Source: Halolactibacillus alkaliphilus
GTDB lineage: Bacteria; Bacillota; Bacilli; Bacillales; Amphibacillaceae
NCBI RefSeq assembly: GCF_900115465.1
Contig: NZ_FOWN01000006.1
Location: forward strand, 62,001 to 126,000
DNA length: 64,000 nucleotides
Reading direction: 5' to 3'
The position numbers and the translations under genes are program-made. The first letter of the stretch is position 1, and the number at the start of each line of letters is the position of its first letter. Under the pieces are notes generated by a model. That model had not been told where the DNA came from. It was given only the letters and a program-made list of their open reading frames with translations, and did no database searches. Below, one piece after another: positions 26,132 through 35,286 of this stretch.

Positions 26132-27157
26132 GTGTATCGCGTCATGATTGTGGACGACTGGGAGATTTTCTTAACACAATTGAAACGAAAAGCCGATTGG
26201 GAAGGCCTCGGTTTTACGATTGTTCATGAAGCTTCCAATGGAAAAGAAGCACTTAACTATTTATTAACTCATCCAGTTGATGTCGTCATTACAGATATAC
26301 GTATGCCCGAAATGGATGGCATTGATTTATTAAAAGCGATCCGCGCAAACCACTTAAATACACATGTCATCTTTTTAAGTGAATATGAGGATTTCCAATA
26401 TGCGAAACAAGCGATCCATTATCAAATTACCGATTATTTAATTAAACCGGTCCAAGCCAATGAATTAACGACGCGTCTTCAGACGCTAAAAAGTGAATTA
26501 AATCAAAGAGACACGATTGAAACAACGACAGATCAAAATATCGTAGAAGCACTTATACGTGATATTCAGTTAAAAAAATCACCTCAACCTGTTATCGAAT
26601 CTTTTATCATGGATACAACAGCCAAAGTGGGTGGTGACAGGCAGCGTGTGTTTGATGACTATCGCTCTTTAACAGAGACACTTAAAAATAAGTTACTCCA
26701 GATATACCCTTGGCTTTCTCGGTTCCTGGTGTATCCTGAAATGACAAATGAGGAGAAGTTAGAGGACTTACACAAGGCACTGATTAACGTCATCGATGGA
26801 TTCACACAACCGATTCACACGCTTTACTATAGCGCTCTTCATCAAGTGCTTATTGAAAAAGTGTGCTCATTCGCTCTAGCAAGCGACGAAAAGTTCACCA
26901 TTAAAACCATTGCTGATTCACTGTTTGTTAATAAAAACTATTTAGCCGATACGTTTAAAAAAGAAACAGGCATCACTCTAGGGGATTATTTAACAAAAGT
27001 GAAAATAAAACGCGCACAAGTGTTACTTCAAACTACCCAACTTAAACTTTATGAAATAAGTGATCAACTCGGTTACCGCCATCCAGAATATTTTAGTCGT
27101 GTCTTTAAAAAAGAAACAGGGTTAACGCCACAAACTTACCGCGACCAACACGCATAA
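26132..27157 (+). CDS. Response regulator with AraC-type DNA-binding domain
   Basis: Receiver domain (acidic pair in MIVDDWE, phospho-acceptor D55 in ITDIRMPEMDG, K in LIKPVQ) joined to a C-terminal AraC domain (ISDQLGYRHPEYFSRVFKKE). This is the YesN class. The frame begins with GTG at 26123, but GTG at 26132 has AAAGGAAG eight bases upstream and gives the usual start YRVMIVDD. Partner of the kinase at 24152. Paired 9-bp direct repeats 22 bp apart at 27175-27205 are a possible binding site. Confidence 0.9.
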   Translation: MYRVMIVDDWEIFLTQLKRKADWEGLGFTIVHEASNGKEALNYLLTHPVDVVITDIRMPEMDGIDLLKAIRANHLNTHVIFLSEYEDFQYAKQAIHYQITDYLIKPVQANELTTRLQTLKSELNQRDTIETTTDQNIVEALIRDIQLKKSPQPVIESFIMDTTAKVGGDRQRVFDDYRSLTETLKNKLLQIYPWLSRFLVYPEMTNEEKLEDLHKALINVIDGFTQPIHTLYYSALHQVLIEKVCSFALASDEKFTIKTIADSLFVNKNYLADTFKKETGITLGDYLTKVKIKRAQVLLQTTQLKLYEISDQLGYRHPEYFSRVFKKETGLTPQTYRDQHA

Positions 27158-27174
27158 GCTTTCCTTTTCAATGA

Positions 27175-27205
27175 GACCTGGATTTTTTACCGGGTTGACC
27201 TGGAT
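27175..27205 (+). promoter_or_regulatory. Two direct repeats upstream of the lipoprotein gene
   Basis: GACCTGGAT occurs at 27175-27183 and 27197-27205, start-to-start spacing 22 bp (two helical turns). AraC-type proteins usually bind such direct repeats. Further down, GTCT/CTCCTTT (27227-27237) can pair, with one bulge, with AAAGGGAGAC at the ribosome site (27280-27289). Confidence 0.5.
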
Positions 27206-27295
27206 ATTGTGACTTAAAAAACGAGCGTCTCTCCTTTATGATTAAGGACGTACATAACATGTGCAGAATATCACAAACAAAAGGGAGACAACAAC

Positions 27296-28279
27296 ATGAA
27301 AAAATATTTCACATCATTTTTGATGGTATTGGCCTTTTCACTTATGTTATTACTTAGCGCTTGCGGTACAGCGAATGACGCTCAAGTGGAAGACACAGAA
27401 ACTGACGCTGTTGAAACAGAAGATAACGGGGCAGATGCAACGTCTGTCGCAACAGAAAATGCAAACTATGAAATGACGACATTAGATTGGTCAGCTCAAC
27501 CACCGACTGGATTAATCAAAGGTGATTACTACTATACTGAAGAACGCTTTAGACAAGGACACCTTGGCACATTAGAGGTTGTTAAAAATGATGATGGGAT
27601 TGTTTATGTAGAATTCAATGAAATGACCCGTCCTAATTACTATAACCGCTTCTTCCAAGACGTGCCGAAACGTCTATCTGAATACAACTTCAGCATGGGT
27701 GAGAAAAAAGGTGCTGCTTGGATTCAAAGTGTTGTGTTAGTTGAAAGTCAAATGATTACCGAACAACGCTTAACTGGAGAATTTGATGTTGTGAGTGGCG
27801 CTTCTAACAGTATTGATCAGTCAATGCTTCCAATGGCTGAAGTGATTGAACAACAAATGACTGAAGCATCTAACCAATCATACTACGGTATCGCAGAAGA
27901 TATTGGTGGTGGATTAACAGGTTTCTTACAAGTTGTATTAGATGGTGACACAATCACATCTGTTCGTTACGATGAACTCTTTGCTGATCACCCAGATGAC
28001 ATTGAAGACCCTGCTTTAAAACAATATTACCGTCAATCAAAATATGAAAGTGTTATTTACGACGAGCCTTCACGTATTGGCTTTAATGTCCAAATGGATG
28101 CACTTAACGAGAAAGTTATCAACACACAAGACTTACTCGACCTTTCTGAACTACCAGCAATTGACGAGAGTGGCGATTATGCATCAAGCGGCTTTACGAT
28201 TCGTAACGACGCATGGGATAACTACTTAATGTTAGCTGAGAAGATTCAAGCAGAATTAATTAAAGACGGCTTACGCTAA
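27296..28279 (+). CDS. Lipoprotein with FMN-binding-like domain
   Basis: Exported lipoprotein: signal peptide with lipobox LLSAC and C23 as the lipidated cysteine, then an acidic Thr/Glu-rich linker (25-60). Residues about 75-190 resemble an FMN-binding domain: DVVSGASNS at 164-172 is close to the D-x-x-S/T-G-A-T/S motif that ApbE flavinylates, with serine instead of the more usual threonine. A second related half (195-327) lacks the motif. Redox exchange at the cell surface, as in PplA-like proteins, is a possible role; no electron-transfer partner genes are in the window. It follows a two-component system and has its own leader. Confidence 0.7.
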   Translation: MKKYFTSFLMVLAFSLMLLLSACGTANDAQVEDTETDAVETEDNGADATSVATENANYEMTTLDWSAQPPTGLIKGDYYYTEERFRQGHLGTLEVVKNDDGIVYVEFNEMTRPNYYNRFFQDVPKRLSEYNFSMGEKKGAAWIQSVVLVESQMITEQRLTGEFDVVSGASNSIDQSMLPMAEVIEQQMTEASNQSYYGIAEDIGGGLTGFLQVVLDGDTITSVRYDELFADHPDDIEDPALKQYYRQSKYESVIYDEPSRIGFNVQMDALNEKVINTQDLLDLSELPAIDESGDYASSGFTIRNDAWDNYLMLAEKIQAELIKDGLR

Positions 28280-28386
28280 AACAAGCGTGACGTTGGCACG
28301 TCCATCTACCTTAGTTATACCCTATCTTTCTCCTTAATTTAAATAATGTGTCAACGGATCGACTGTTTATATAAGATGAATAACCT

Positions 28387-28422
28387 AAGAGCGAGGTGAA
28401 TATAATCACCTCGCTCTTTTTT
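28387..28422 (+). terminator. Terminator after the lipoprotein gene
   Basis: AAGAGCGAGGTGA (28387-28399) pairs with TCACCTCGCTCTT (28406-28418) and continues into a T run. Confidence 0.9.
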
Positions 28423-28488
28423 ATTTGCAGTGAAAGCTACGGATGATACGACTTTAGTCATCAACACCATTTAAACGTCTCAAACTTT

Positions 28489-28960
28489 TTAAATGATAAG
28501 ATGCGCCCACGCTTGATAAGACTTTAATTGATTCAAGTAGTCATAAACTCTATTAAAAAACGCCACCATCTCTTTAGCATTCGAATAATCTAATATATAA
28601 TTATCAATGTCTGTTTTTTCATCACGTAATAATCCGCATTTTCAAAACACGTTTTACATTTTGTTCTCGTAAAAACAATTCAACGATAGATCCAAGTATT
28701 TCCCATCAAAGGGTCGTAGTTATTTTTAGTATGAGCAAGAATGACGAAAACTTAGTTTACTTTAAAGTGATGCACTTCATCTTTAATGAAAATATATCTT
28801 CATAACTTTCAATATTATGAAACAAATAGTAATCAATCGATTGATATTGATAGGACTTTCTGTGCGTGGCATCCTCAAAAAAACATTTGGATACATAAAC
28901 CTCTTTATTATTTTTCATACTAGATTTGCGAAAATCATAACAAACGAATCCGGTGCATAG
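28489..28960 (-). pseudogene. Degenerate coding remnant, unidentified
   Basis: On the minus strand, open stretches in different frames line up end to end but are broken by stops and shifts. One runs from about 28960 to 28757 and overlaps the end of the TauE gene. The clearest, about 50 codons from roughly 28641 to a stop at 28489, reads like real protein near its end (NAKEMVAFFNRVYDYLNQL). No family is recognised. It marks the left edge of the AT-rich operon and may be the scar of a rearrangement. Confidence 0.35.
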
Positions 28961-28962
28961 AT

Positions 28963-29766
28963 TTAATATATTAAAGAAATACCTTGAATAATTAAACGCA
29001 CACCAACAATAGATAAGAGACAAAAAAGAACCCACATGACAGTATTACCATTTAAACGTTGATTTAATTCCGCACCAATTTTACCACCAATAATTGCCCC
29101 TGGAATTAGTAATAAGGCAATTAGCCAGTCTACATTACCAATTGCTATATGCGAGCTTGAGCTTACTAAAGCTGATAAAAATACTAATAACATAGACGTT
29201 GCAACAGCTTTGTGAGGTGGAAAGGCTAATAGTATTATCATCGTTGGTACCATTAAAGACCCACCACCGATACCAAATAAACCAGATAGTATACCTACTG
29301 AAAATGCCAGTATTATTTTAAGAATGGACTTTAATAAAAAGCTATTATTCTGAGTACTATTGGATGAATCTAATGGCTTTACTTGCATTTTATGGCGCCA
29401 AATCATTAGCACACTTAATATAATAATCACCATACCTAATACAACCAAAAAAATATCGACATTTAAAAACTGATTTAAAAAAACACCTACTAAAGCACCT
29501 GGAGCACTGCCCATAAAAAACAATAAGGCCACCTTAACATCTACTTTTTTTTGTTTTAAATAAGCCAATGTAGAGGAAAAACCATTAAATACAACGACTA
29601 TTAAAGAAGTTCCCACTATCACTTGTGGTGATAAATCTGCAATAATAGAAATACTAGATTTTAGTATAAGAAAACTTGGCACGATGATAATTCCCCCTCC
29701 AAGTCCCCCCATACTACCTAGTATAGCTGCTACTAAACCTAGAATCATAATTATAATATATTCCAT
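28963..29766 (-). CDS. TauE/SafE (TSUP) family membrane transporter
   Basis: Membrane protein of the sulfite/anion exporter family with about eight helices. GGLGGGIIIVPSFLI and GLFGIGGGSLMVPTM are the paired glycine-rich signatures of its two internal repeats. The frame extends to 29790, but AAAGGG is spaced for the ATG at 29766 (267 residues). It is the last gene of the long leftward operon. Substrates in the family include sulfite, sulfoacetate and organic acids. Here it could export an acidic by-product; that is only inferred from position. Confidence 0.85.
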   Translation of the reverse strand: MEYIIIMILGLVAAILGSMGGLGGGIIIVPSFLILKSSISIIADLSPQVIVGTSLIVVVFNGFSSTLAYLKQKKVDVKVALLFFMGSAPGALVGVFLNQFLNVDIFLVVLGMVIIILSVLMIWRHKMQVKPLDSSNSTQNNSFLLKSILKIILAFSVGILSGLFGIGGGSLMVPTMIILLAFPPHKAVATSMLLVFLSALVSSSSHIAIGNVDWLIALLLIPGAIIGGKIGAELNQRLNGNTVMWVLFCLLSIVGVRLIIQGISLIY

Positions 29767-29803
29767 TTTTATCCCTTTCAATACTGACAATAGAATATAT
29801 TTT

Positions 29804-30835
29804 TTATAAATATATTTTTTGTCTATTTTTAGCTGATTGATATATTCCTGATACTATTCTTTGTGTTTTAAGCGCTTGATTTCCATCAATAAACAGCTGT
29901 TCATTGTTTTTTATAGCGTTATAAAAATCGGTAATTTGTTTAACGTGACTCACTCCCCAATAATCTTTTGTACCGTTACTATATTCAATAGTTTCCCTTG
30001 GATCATTTTCTACCTTGTATTCACGACCGTCATTAAAAGTGATTGTTGCCTTAGAACCAATAAACTTCACTAGTGCCTTTTCACAATCTAGCTCTAACTT
30101 TATTGGAGCATCGTATGAATAATGATTCATAGTGTAAAATGAGAGGGTCGTATTATTTTTATACTTAATGATGCCCTCAGCAGTATCTTCTACCTCTATT
30201 TCAGTATTAACTCTTTGATGGATGGAGGCATCGATAAAATCTATTTCACTATCAATAAACCAATTCAATAAGTCAAATGAATGAATAGCTTGATCAATAA
30301 CGACACCACCGCCTTCTTTATCCCATGTTCCTTTCCAATCACTTTCACTGTAATACTGATTAGAACGATTCCATGTCAAGATAAGATTTGCTGAGTGAAT
30401 ATGACCCAATTCTCCTTTAGTTAGGAGTGATTTTACTAATTGCGCTGAATGATTATATCTAGACTGGAATATGACGCCTAGCTTCACATTACAATCTTCA
30501 CAAAAACTAATCATTTTTTCAGCTGATTGATTACTAATTGAAATTGGTTTCTCAGTAAGTACATGAATGCCTCTTTTAGCAGCTTCAATTGTAATTTCTT
30601 CATGCAAATAATGAGGTAAACAAATGTGAATGACATCAATGTCAACCTCATTGAATAAGTTAATGTAATTTGGGTATGCCTCACATTTATATAATTTAGC
30701 TTGTTCAAGCGCTCTTTCCATATCAATATCACAAACAGCGACTAATTTAGTATCCGGTTGATGTACAACTGATGCCGCGTGCATAGGAAAGATTCTTCCA
30801 CACCCAATAATAGCTACTCTTAAATTTTTCGTCAT
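29804..30835 (-). CDS. Gfo/Idh/MocA family oxidoreductase
   Basis: NAD(P)-dependent sugar or sugar-derivative dehydrogenase. VAIIGCGRIFPMHA is the Rossmann loop and VLTEKPISIS the conserved lysine motif. GGGVVIDQAIHSFDLLNWF provides the histidine/aspartate pair near the active site. The length of 343 is standard. AGGAGG lies eight bases before the ATG. It is separated by 123 bp from the RpiR gene above and may have a separate start of transcription. It is one of three complete family members in the operon, which suggests a redox route on the imported sugar. Confidence 0.9.
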   Translation of the reverse strand: MTKNLRVAIIGCGRIFPMHAASVVHQPDTKLVAVCDIDMERALEQAKLYKCEAYPNYINLFNEVDIDVIHICLPHYLHEEITIEAAKRGIHVLTEKPISISNQSAEKMISFCEDCNVKLGVIFQSRYNHSAQLVKSLLTKGELGHIHSANLILTWNRSNQYYSESDWKGTWDKEGGGVVIDQAIHSFDLLNWFIDSEIDFIDASIHQRVNTEIEVEDTAEGIIKYKNNTTLSFYTMNHYSYDAPIKLELDCEKALVKFIGSKATITFNDGREYKVENDPRETIEYSNGTKDYWGVSHVKQITDFYNAIKNNEQLFIDGNQALKTQRIVSGIYQSAKNRQKIYL

Positions 30836-30958
30836 TTTTCATACCTCCTTATTTAGTATGATTTACCATCAAATGCTGATCTACGACATTAGATAGCTAA
30901 TTATAGGTTATAAGTTAACATATCAACTTAATATCTATAGAAATAAAAAGCTACTTCT

Positions 30959-31801
30959 TTAAAAAATCTTATTTACAACAGACCGGGCCGTTTTATTCAT
31001 CATGCGCTTAGAATGTTCTTCATTTATTAAGGCAACGCCGGTGGTTAACAAATCCACTATAAATAATTGTGAAATTTTCGATGTTAAAGAACCTCCTTCA
31101 AGAGGGGACTCTTTATCACCTCCAAGCAATACAATATCTGATACCTCGGTGATTTTGGATTTGACGTGATAAGTTACGGAAATTACTTTCGCCTTATTTT
31201 TCTTCGATACTTCAAGAGAGTGAATCGTATCTCGATTGCTTCCTGACACACTAAAACCAACAACAACATCTTTTTCTGTTAATGTGGAGGCAATCATTGA
31301 TTGTATGTGAGGATCAGTTATCGCGTCTGCTTTAATCCCCATTCTCAAAAAGCGAAGCTTTGCATCCAATGCAGTTATCCCCGATGTACCTACTCCAAAG
31401 AAATAGATAGATTTTGCTTCATTTAATAAATGAATAGCTTTTTCCAAATCATCTTCATTAATCATCAAAGCTGAGTTTTTCAATGTTTGAATAATATTAT
31501 TCGATATCTTCTGAGTTAAATTATTAGATTCTTCTTCATTCTCATCTTCTCTTACCGTTATTACAGATTGTGCTAAAGATAATTTGAATTCCTGATAGCC
31601 GTTTAAACCAACCTTTCTAACAAACCTTAACATCGTTGTTTCTCCTACACCTATATTAGAAGCCACATCAGCCAATGATGAGTATACAATTTTATCCATA
31701 TTAACTAGGACATAGTCTGCTACTTTTTTTTCAGCTTTTGTTAGTGTTGGGTACAACCTATGAATAGATTCTCTGATTGGAATAATTGTATTGTTTTCCA
31801 T
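30959..31801 (-). CDS. RpiR-family transcriptional regulator
   Basis: HTH (GVGETTMLRFVRKVGLNGYQEF) with SIS domain (IYFFGVGTSGITALDAKLRF, VVGFSVSGSNRDT); the usual second Ser-Gly motif is kept. It starts two bases after the nanE stop, so it is within the amino-sugar operon and probably autoregulates it in response to an amino-sugar phosphate. Length 280. Candidate operators are the cre-overlapping promoter region and the 44070-44109 inverted repeat. Confidence 0.9.
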   Translation of the reverse strand: MENNTIIPIRESIHRLYPTLTKAEKKVADYVLVNMDKIVYSSLADVASNIGVGETTMLRFVRKVGLNGYQEFKLSLAQSVITVREDENEEESNNLTQKISNNIIQTLKNSALMINEDDLEKAIHLLNEAKSIYFFGVGTSGITALDAKLRFLRMGIKADAITDPHIQSMIASTLTEKDVVVGFSVSGSNRDTIHSLEVSKKNKAKVISVTYHVKSKITEVSDIVLLGGDKESPLEGGSLTSKISQLFIVDLLTTGVALINEEHSKRMMNKTARSVVNKIF

Positions 31802-31802
31802 A

Positions 31803-32498
31803 CTAGCTTAATTCCTTTCTCATACATAGAACGAATTTTTCTGTGATTAGTTGTGGTCTTGTTATTGCAGATCCTACAACAACCGCATGTGCACCGGCTT
31901 TAAGCATTGCTTTTGCCACTTGTGGGCTATCCACATTTCCCTCACTAAATACAGGCACATTCGTCCCCTCAACTAGCTGTTCAACCAATTCTATATTAGG
32001 CTTTTGATAATGTTTTTCAGTATACGCTGTATATCCTGATAACGTCGTTGATACAACGTCCACTCCCATATTAATTGCATCTATAGCCTCTTCGTACGTT
32101 GATATATCTGCCATAACACATTGGTTATTCTTTTTTAAGTAAGTAATTAAACTTGATAAACTCTCTTGGTTTGGCCGTGTACGCTTTGTGGCATCCAGTG
32201 CGATCATATCAACACCCACGCTAATCAATTCATCCACTTCTTTTTTTGTCGGTGTTATGTAAACAGGACTATCCGAATAATCACGTTTAATTAGTCCGAT
32301 TACGGGTAAATCAGTCACTTTTTTTATTTCTTTAATATCAGAAATTCCATTTGCTCGTAAACCGACTGCACCTCCAATTTCAGCAGCTCTTGCCATCTTA
32401 GCCATGACACTTGACCCGTGTAAAGGCTCGTTTTCTAAAGCTTGACATGATACAATCAGCCCACCCTTTAGTTTATTAATTAGTATTGAATTTTTCAT
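31803..32498 (-). CDS. nanE: N-acetylmannosamine-6-phosphate 2-epimerase NanE (copy 2)
   Basis: Same fold and motifs as the copy at 21532: SCQALENEPLHG, GLIKRDYSDSPVYITPTKKE, ADISTYEEA, STTLSGYT, SEGNVDSPQ and VGSAITRPQ. Converts ManNAc-6-phosphate to GlcNAc-6-phosphate. It lies between DUF624 and RpiR genes, with the ROK kinase and NagA upstream, giving ManNAc to GlcN-6-phosphate within one operon. The two copies have clearly diverged, which argues for separate acquisition rather than recent duplication. Confidence 0.95.
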   Translation of the reverse strand: MKNSILINKLKGGLIVSCQALENEPLHGSSVMAKMARAAEIGGAVGLRANGISDIKEIKKVTDLPVIGLIKRDYSDSPVYITPTKKEVDELISVGVDMIALDATKRTRPNQESLSSLITYLKKNNQCVMADISTYEEAIDAINMGVDVVSTTLSGYTAYTEKHYQKPNIELVEQLVEGTNVPVFSEGNVDSPQVAKAMLKAGAHAVVVGSAITRPQLITEKFVLCMRKELS

Positions 32499-32534
32499 TT
32501 AATCCACCTATCTTTCTCTGCAACATTTTATATT

Positions 32535-33170
32535 TTAATGACATACTTCATACTTTATTTTCACTCGACTTAAAGCTATCTGAGCAAAGGCCATTAACCA
32601 GAACACACTAATAGTAGTGGTTAAAAACAAAAGTAATAACGGTAACGTTATTGATATATAATGAATAACAATGAAGCCGACTAAATTTATAAAAGAAATA
32701 CTTACTTGAGATAGCGTTAAAAAAAACGATAATTTACATGCTTGTTTAAATGATGTTTTTTTTATAACGACTATTGGAAATACATATAGGGTAATTATCG
32801 TACTCATTGTTAGCATCAATAATAAAATTAATAAAATCACCATGGAAAAAAGATTTATATTTTCCAATCTAATAAGCAATTGTATATCTATATATAGAAT
32901 AGCTAATAGAGCCATGCTGCTTATACCTAACTTATGAGCTAACCAGAAATTTTTTTTAAACCCTTCCATAAATACTGGGAGAACACTCTGATCCATACCA
33001 TTCTCATTCCAATGATTAATTACATAAAACACAGATAATAGAGCTGGGAAGAAGGTAATGAAAAATAACCCTGCCAAAGAAACAAGAACAAAAATCAGAT
33101 TTAACTTTATCATTTGCATTAACCAGCTTGATATTGAAAATAATAATGTACCCCACTTATTCATAGACAT
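32535..33170 (-). CDS. DUF624 (YesL-like) membrane protein
   Basis: Small integral membrane protein of the DUF624 family with about five helices (for example LIFVLVSLAGLFFITFFPAL). Members often sit next to ABC sugar importers; the function is not established and a role as an accessory or signalling protein is inferred from this. The first ATG (33170) has AAGGTAGG directly against it, so the ATG at 33164 may be used. Embedded in the amino-sugar operon between nagA and nanE. Confidence 0.75.
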   Translation of the reverse strand: MSMNKWGTLLFSISSWLMQMIKLNLIFVLVSLAGLFFITFFPALLSVFYVINHWNENGMDQSVLPVFMEGFKKNFWLAHKLGISSMALLAILYIDIQLLIRLENINLFSMVILLILLLMLTMSTIITLYVFPIVVIKKTSFKQACKLSFFLTLSQVSISFINLVGFIVIHYISITLPLLLLFLTTTISVFWLMAFAQIALSRVKIKYEVCH

Positions 33171-33195
33171 CCTACCTTAATTATAATTTACTCAC

Positions 33196-34338
33196 TTAAT
33201 TACTAAATACCTCAACACCAGATATAAATGTTTTCTGAACATTTAAATTGCTGTCCAAAATAATTAAGTCAGCATGATAGCCTTCTTTTATGTGACCTAT
33301 TTTCAGTTCAGTATTTACCGCATTGATAGGCGTTGTCGTTGCCATAAAAATAGCATCCTCTAAGCTTACATCACAGTGATTAACAACATACTGCACGCCT
33401 TTATCAAGTGTAAGGGCGCTTCCAGTTAATTGACCTGATTTAAGCATCACTCTGTTTCCTTGTTTAACGAGATGTTTTTCCCTAAAGAAATGTTCTCCAT
33501 CTGATAAGTGATTATATCCCGTACAATCTGAAATAAGCGCGACTTTATCTTTTCTTTTATGCTTTAAGAAAAAGCGCAAAACATCATCATTTATGTGAAT
33601 ACCGTCCGTAATTAATTCGCAAATAAGGTCATTGTCTTCCAACGCTGCCAAAACTGCCCCAGGTTCTCGGTGATGAAACGTGCTCATCGCATTAAACGTA
33701 TGTGTTAGCTGTGTTAAGCCTAGTTTCATTGCGTCTTTAATTAAATGATATGGAGCATTCGTGTGTCCCGCTGATAAAAATATTCCCATGTCTCTTATTT
33801 TTTTAATAAGTAATAAATCTTCTAAGGTTTCTGGAGCTAACGTGATTTTAGATATTATATCTTTATTTGGTAAAATAACATCTTCAACAACGTCATGCGT
33901 TAATTTTGATATATAGTGAGCTGGTTGTGCGCCTTTATATTCGTGACTAATCCAAGGTCCTTCAATATGAACCCCAAGCATTTTCGCCTCATTAGTTGAT
34001 TGGTTATTTTTAAAGTTTTTTGCCTCTGTCAGAAAGGATTTCAAAGATGTAACCGGTGCCGTTCTTGATGTTGCAAGAAAAGAAGTTACGCCTAGTTTAG
34101 GTAAAATAGTAGCAATTTCCGAAAAAACACCCCCATCAGTAAAATCATAACCACTTACTCCGTGTATATGAATATCAACATATCCGGGTGCAATGATATG
34201 ATCTCCTATATCAATTACTTTAGCGTCTTGTATCCTTTTTTTCATGCCTATATAACTTATTTTCCCTTTATCAACTTCAATGTACATTTTATCACACTTT
34301 TTACCATTTGTTATATAGCATCCGTATAAGTAAAACAT
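33196..34338 (-). CDS. nagA: N-acetylglucosamine-6-phosphate deacetylase NagA
   Basis: Amidohydrolase that removes acetate from GlcNAc-6-phosphate. VDIHIHGVSGYDFTD is the metal-binding start, HIEGPW, GHTNAPY, HTFNAMSTFHHREPG and DGIHI follow, and the catalytic aspartate is in ALISDCTGYN. A GTG at 34347 extends the frame, but the AAGGGG site is spaced for the ATG at 34338, giving 380 residues. Between the ROK kinase and DUF624 genes. Product GlcN-6-phosphate would need NagB, which is not in the window. Confidence 0.95.
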   Translation of the reverse strand: MFYLYGCYITNGKKCDKMYIEVDKGKISYIGMKKRIQDAKVIDIGDHIIAPGYVDIHIHGVSGYDFTDGGVFSEIATILPKLGVTSFLATSRTAPVTSLKSFLTEAKNFKNNQSTNEAKMLGVHIEGPWISHEYKGAQPAHYISKLTHDVVEDVILPNKDIISKITLAPETLEDLLLIKKIRDMGIFLSAGHTNAPYHLIKDAMKLGLTQLTHTFNAMSTFHHREPGAVLAALEDNDLICELITDGIHINDDVLRFFLKHKRKDKVALISDCTGYNHLSDGEHFFREKHLVKQGNRVMLKSGQLTGSALTLDKGVQYVVNHCDVSLEDAIFMATTTPINAVNTELKIGHIKEGYHADLIILDSNLNVQKTFISGVEVFSN

Positions 34339-34359
34339 TTTTAACACGCCCCTTACATA

Positions 34360-35211
34360 CTATATTAAAGTTGAACCAACTAAGCCCGCGCGATTTCCAA
34401 GTTCAGCTTTTTTTAAATATATTGGTTTATTTGTGTATTTTTGAACTAACACATTTAAATCATCCCACCAATAATTACTCGAATCTACCACACCACCACC
34501 CAGCACAATAATGTCAGGATCCAGTGTTTGTTGAATAATGCACAAACCTCTAGCTAAATAGTCTAGGAAATCTTGTTTTAGTATGGATAGTTCACTTGAA
34601 TCATTATTCTCGTTCAATACTTGCTTAGAATCAACTTTATTCAATAGTTTTATTTCATTAAGTCTTCTTTCTATACTTCTACCAGAAGCGTACACTTCCC
34701 AACAACCCTTTTGACCACAAGCACAAGGTAAGCCATTATGTTCTATTGTCATATGACCAAATTCACCTGCTCCATAATTCGCACCTCGATAAATCGACTG
34801 ATTAATTATAAAAGAACCCCCAATACCCGTACCAATAGTAATACAGACTACTTTATCAAAGCCTTTTGCAGCACCATTCATCGTTTCAGCTAAGCCCGCA
34901 CAATTCGCATCATTTTCAATCTTAGCTTCCACACTGAATCTATTTTCCATTATCAAAGCAATATCTTTAGGGACTTGAGGTATATTAGACGCTTTCAATA
35001 TCTTCTTATGTTTTACGTCTATAAGCCCCGCAGAAGAGATGCCTATTTTATTGATTGCTTTATCTTCTACCAAGTTAGCTATTGTTTCAGAGAATGTTTG
35101 ACTGACATGATTTTGCGGTGTAGGGATTTCTATCTCTTCAATAGACACATTTGACTTAAATAATCCAAACTTTACTTTTGTTCCACCTAAATCTATACCG
35201 ATATTATACAA
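34360..35211 (-). CDS. ROK-family sugar kinase (candidate ManNAc or GlcNAc kinase)
   Basis: ATP-dependent kinase. IGIDLGGTKVKFG is the phosphate-binding loop, ENDANC contains the catalytic aspartate, and GLPCACGQKGCWE is the intact zinc motif of the family. Length 283. The start is a TTG with GGGAGG nine bases before it. Position between NagA and oxidoreductase genes, together with nanE, suggests phosphorylation of N-acetylmannosamine; glucose or GlcNAc kinases look similar. A perfect 16-bp hairpin lies just upstream. Confidence 0.88.
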   Translation of the reverse strand: MYNIGIDLGGTKVKFGLFKSNVSIEEIEIPTPQNHVSQTFSETIANLVEDKAINKIGISSAGLIDVKHKKILKASNIPQVPKDIALIMENRFSVEAKIENDANCAGLAETMNGAAKGFDKVVCITIGTGIGGSFIINQSIYRGANYGAGEFGHMTIEHNGLPCACGQKGCWEVYASGRSIERRLNEIKLLNKVDSKQVLNENNDSSELSILKQDFLDYLARGLCIIQQTLDPDIIVLGGGVVDSSNYWWDDLNVLVQKYTNKPIYLKKAELGNRAGLVGSTLI

Positions 35212-35233
35212 ATGACTTAGCCTCCCTCTAAAT

Positions 35234-35268
35234 TTTCATAAGGTAAAGCAGAGCTTTACCTTATGAAA
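35234..35268. other. Perfect 16-bp intercistronic hairpin
   Basis: TTTCATAAGGTAAAGC (35234-35249) and GCTTTACCTTATGAAA (35253-35268), loop AGA. In the operon direction it is followed by AAAATTTAG, not a T run, so it is more likely an RNA processing or stability element than a terminator. Confidence 0.6.
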
Positions 35269-35286
35269 CAATTATCGGTCTTATAA

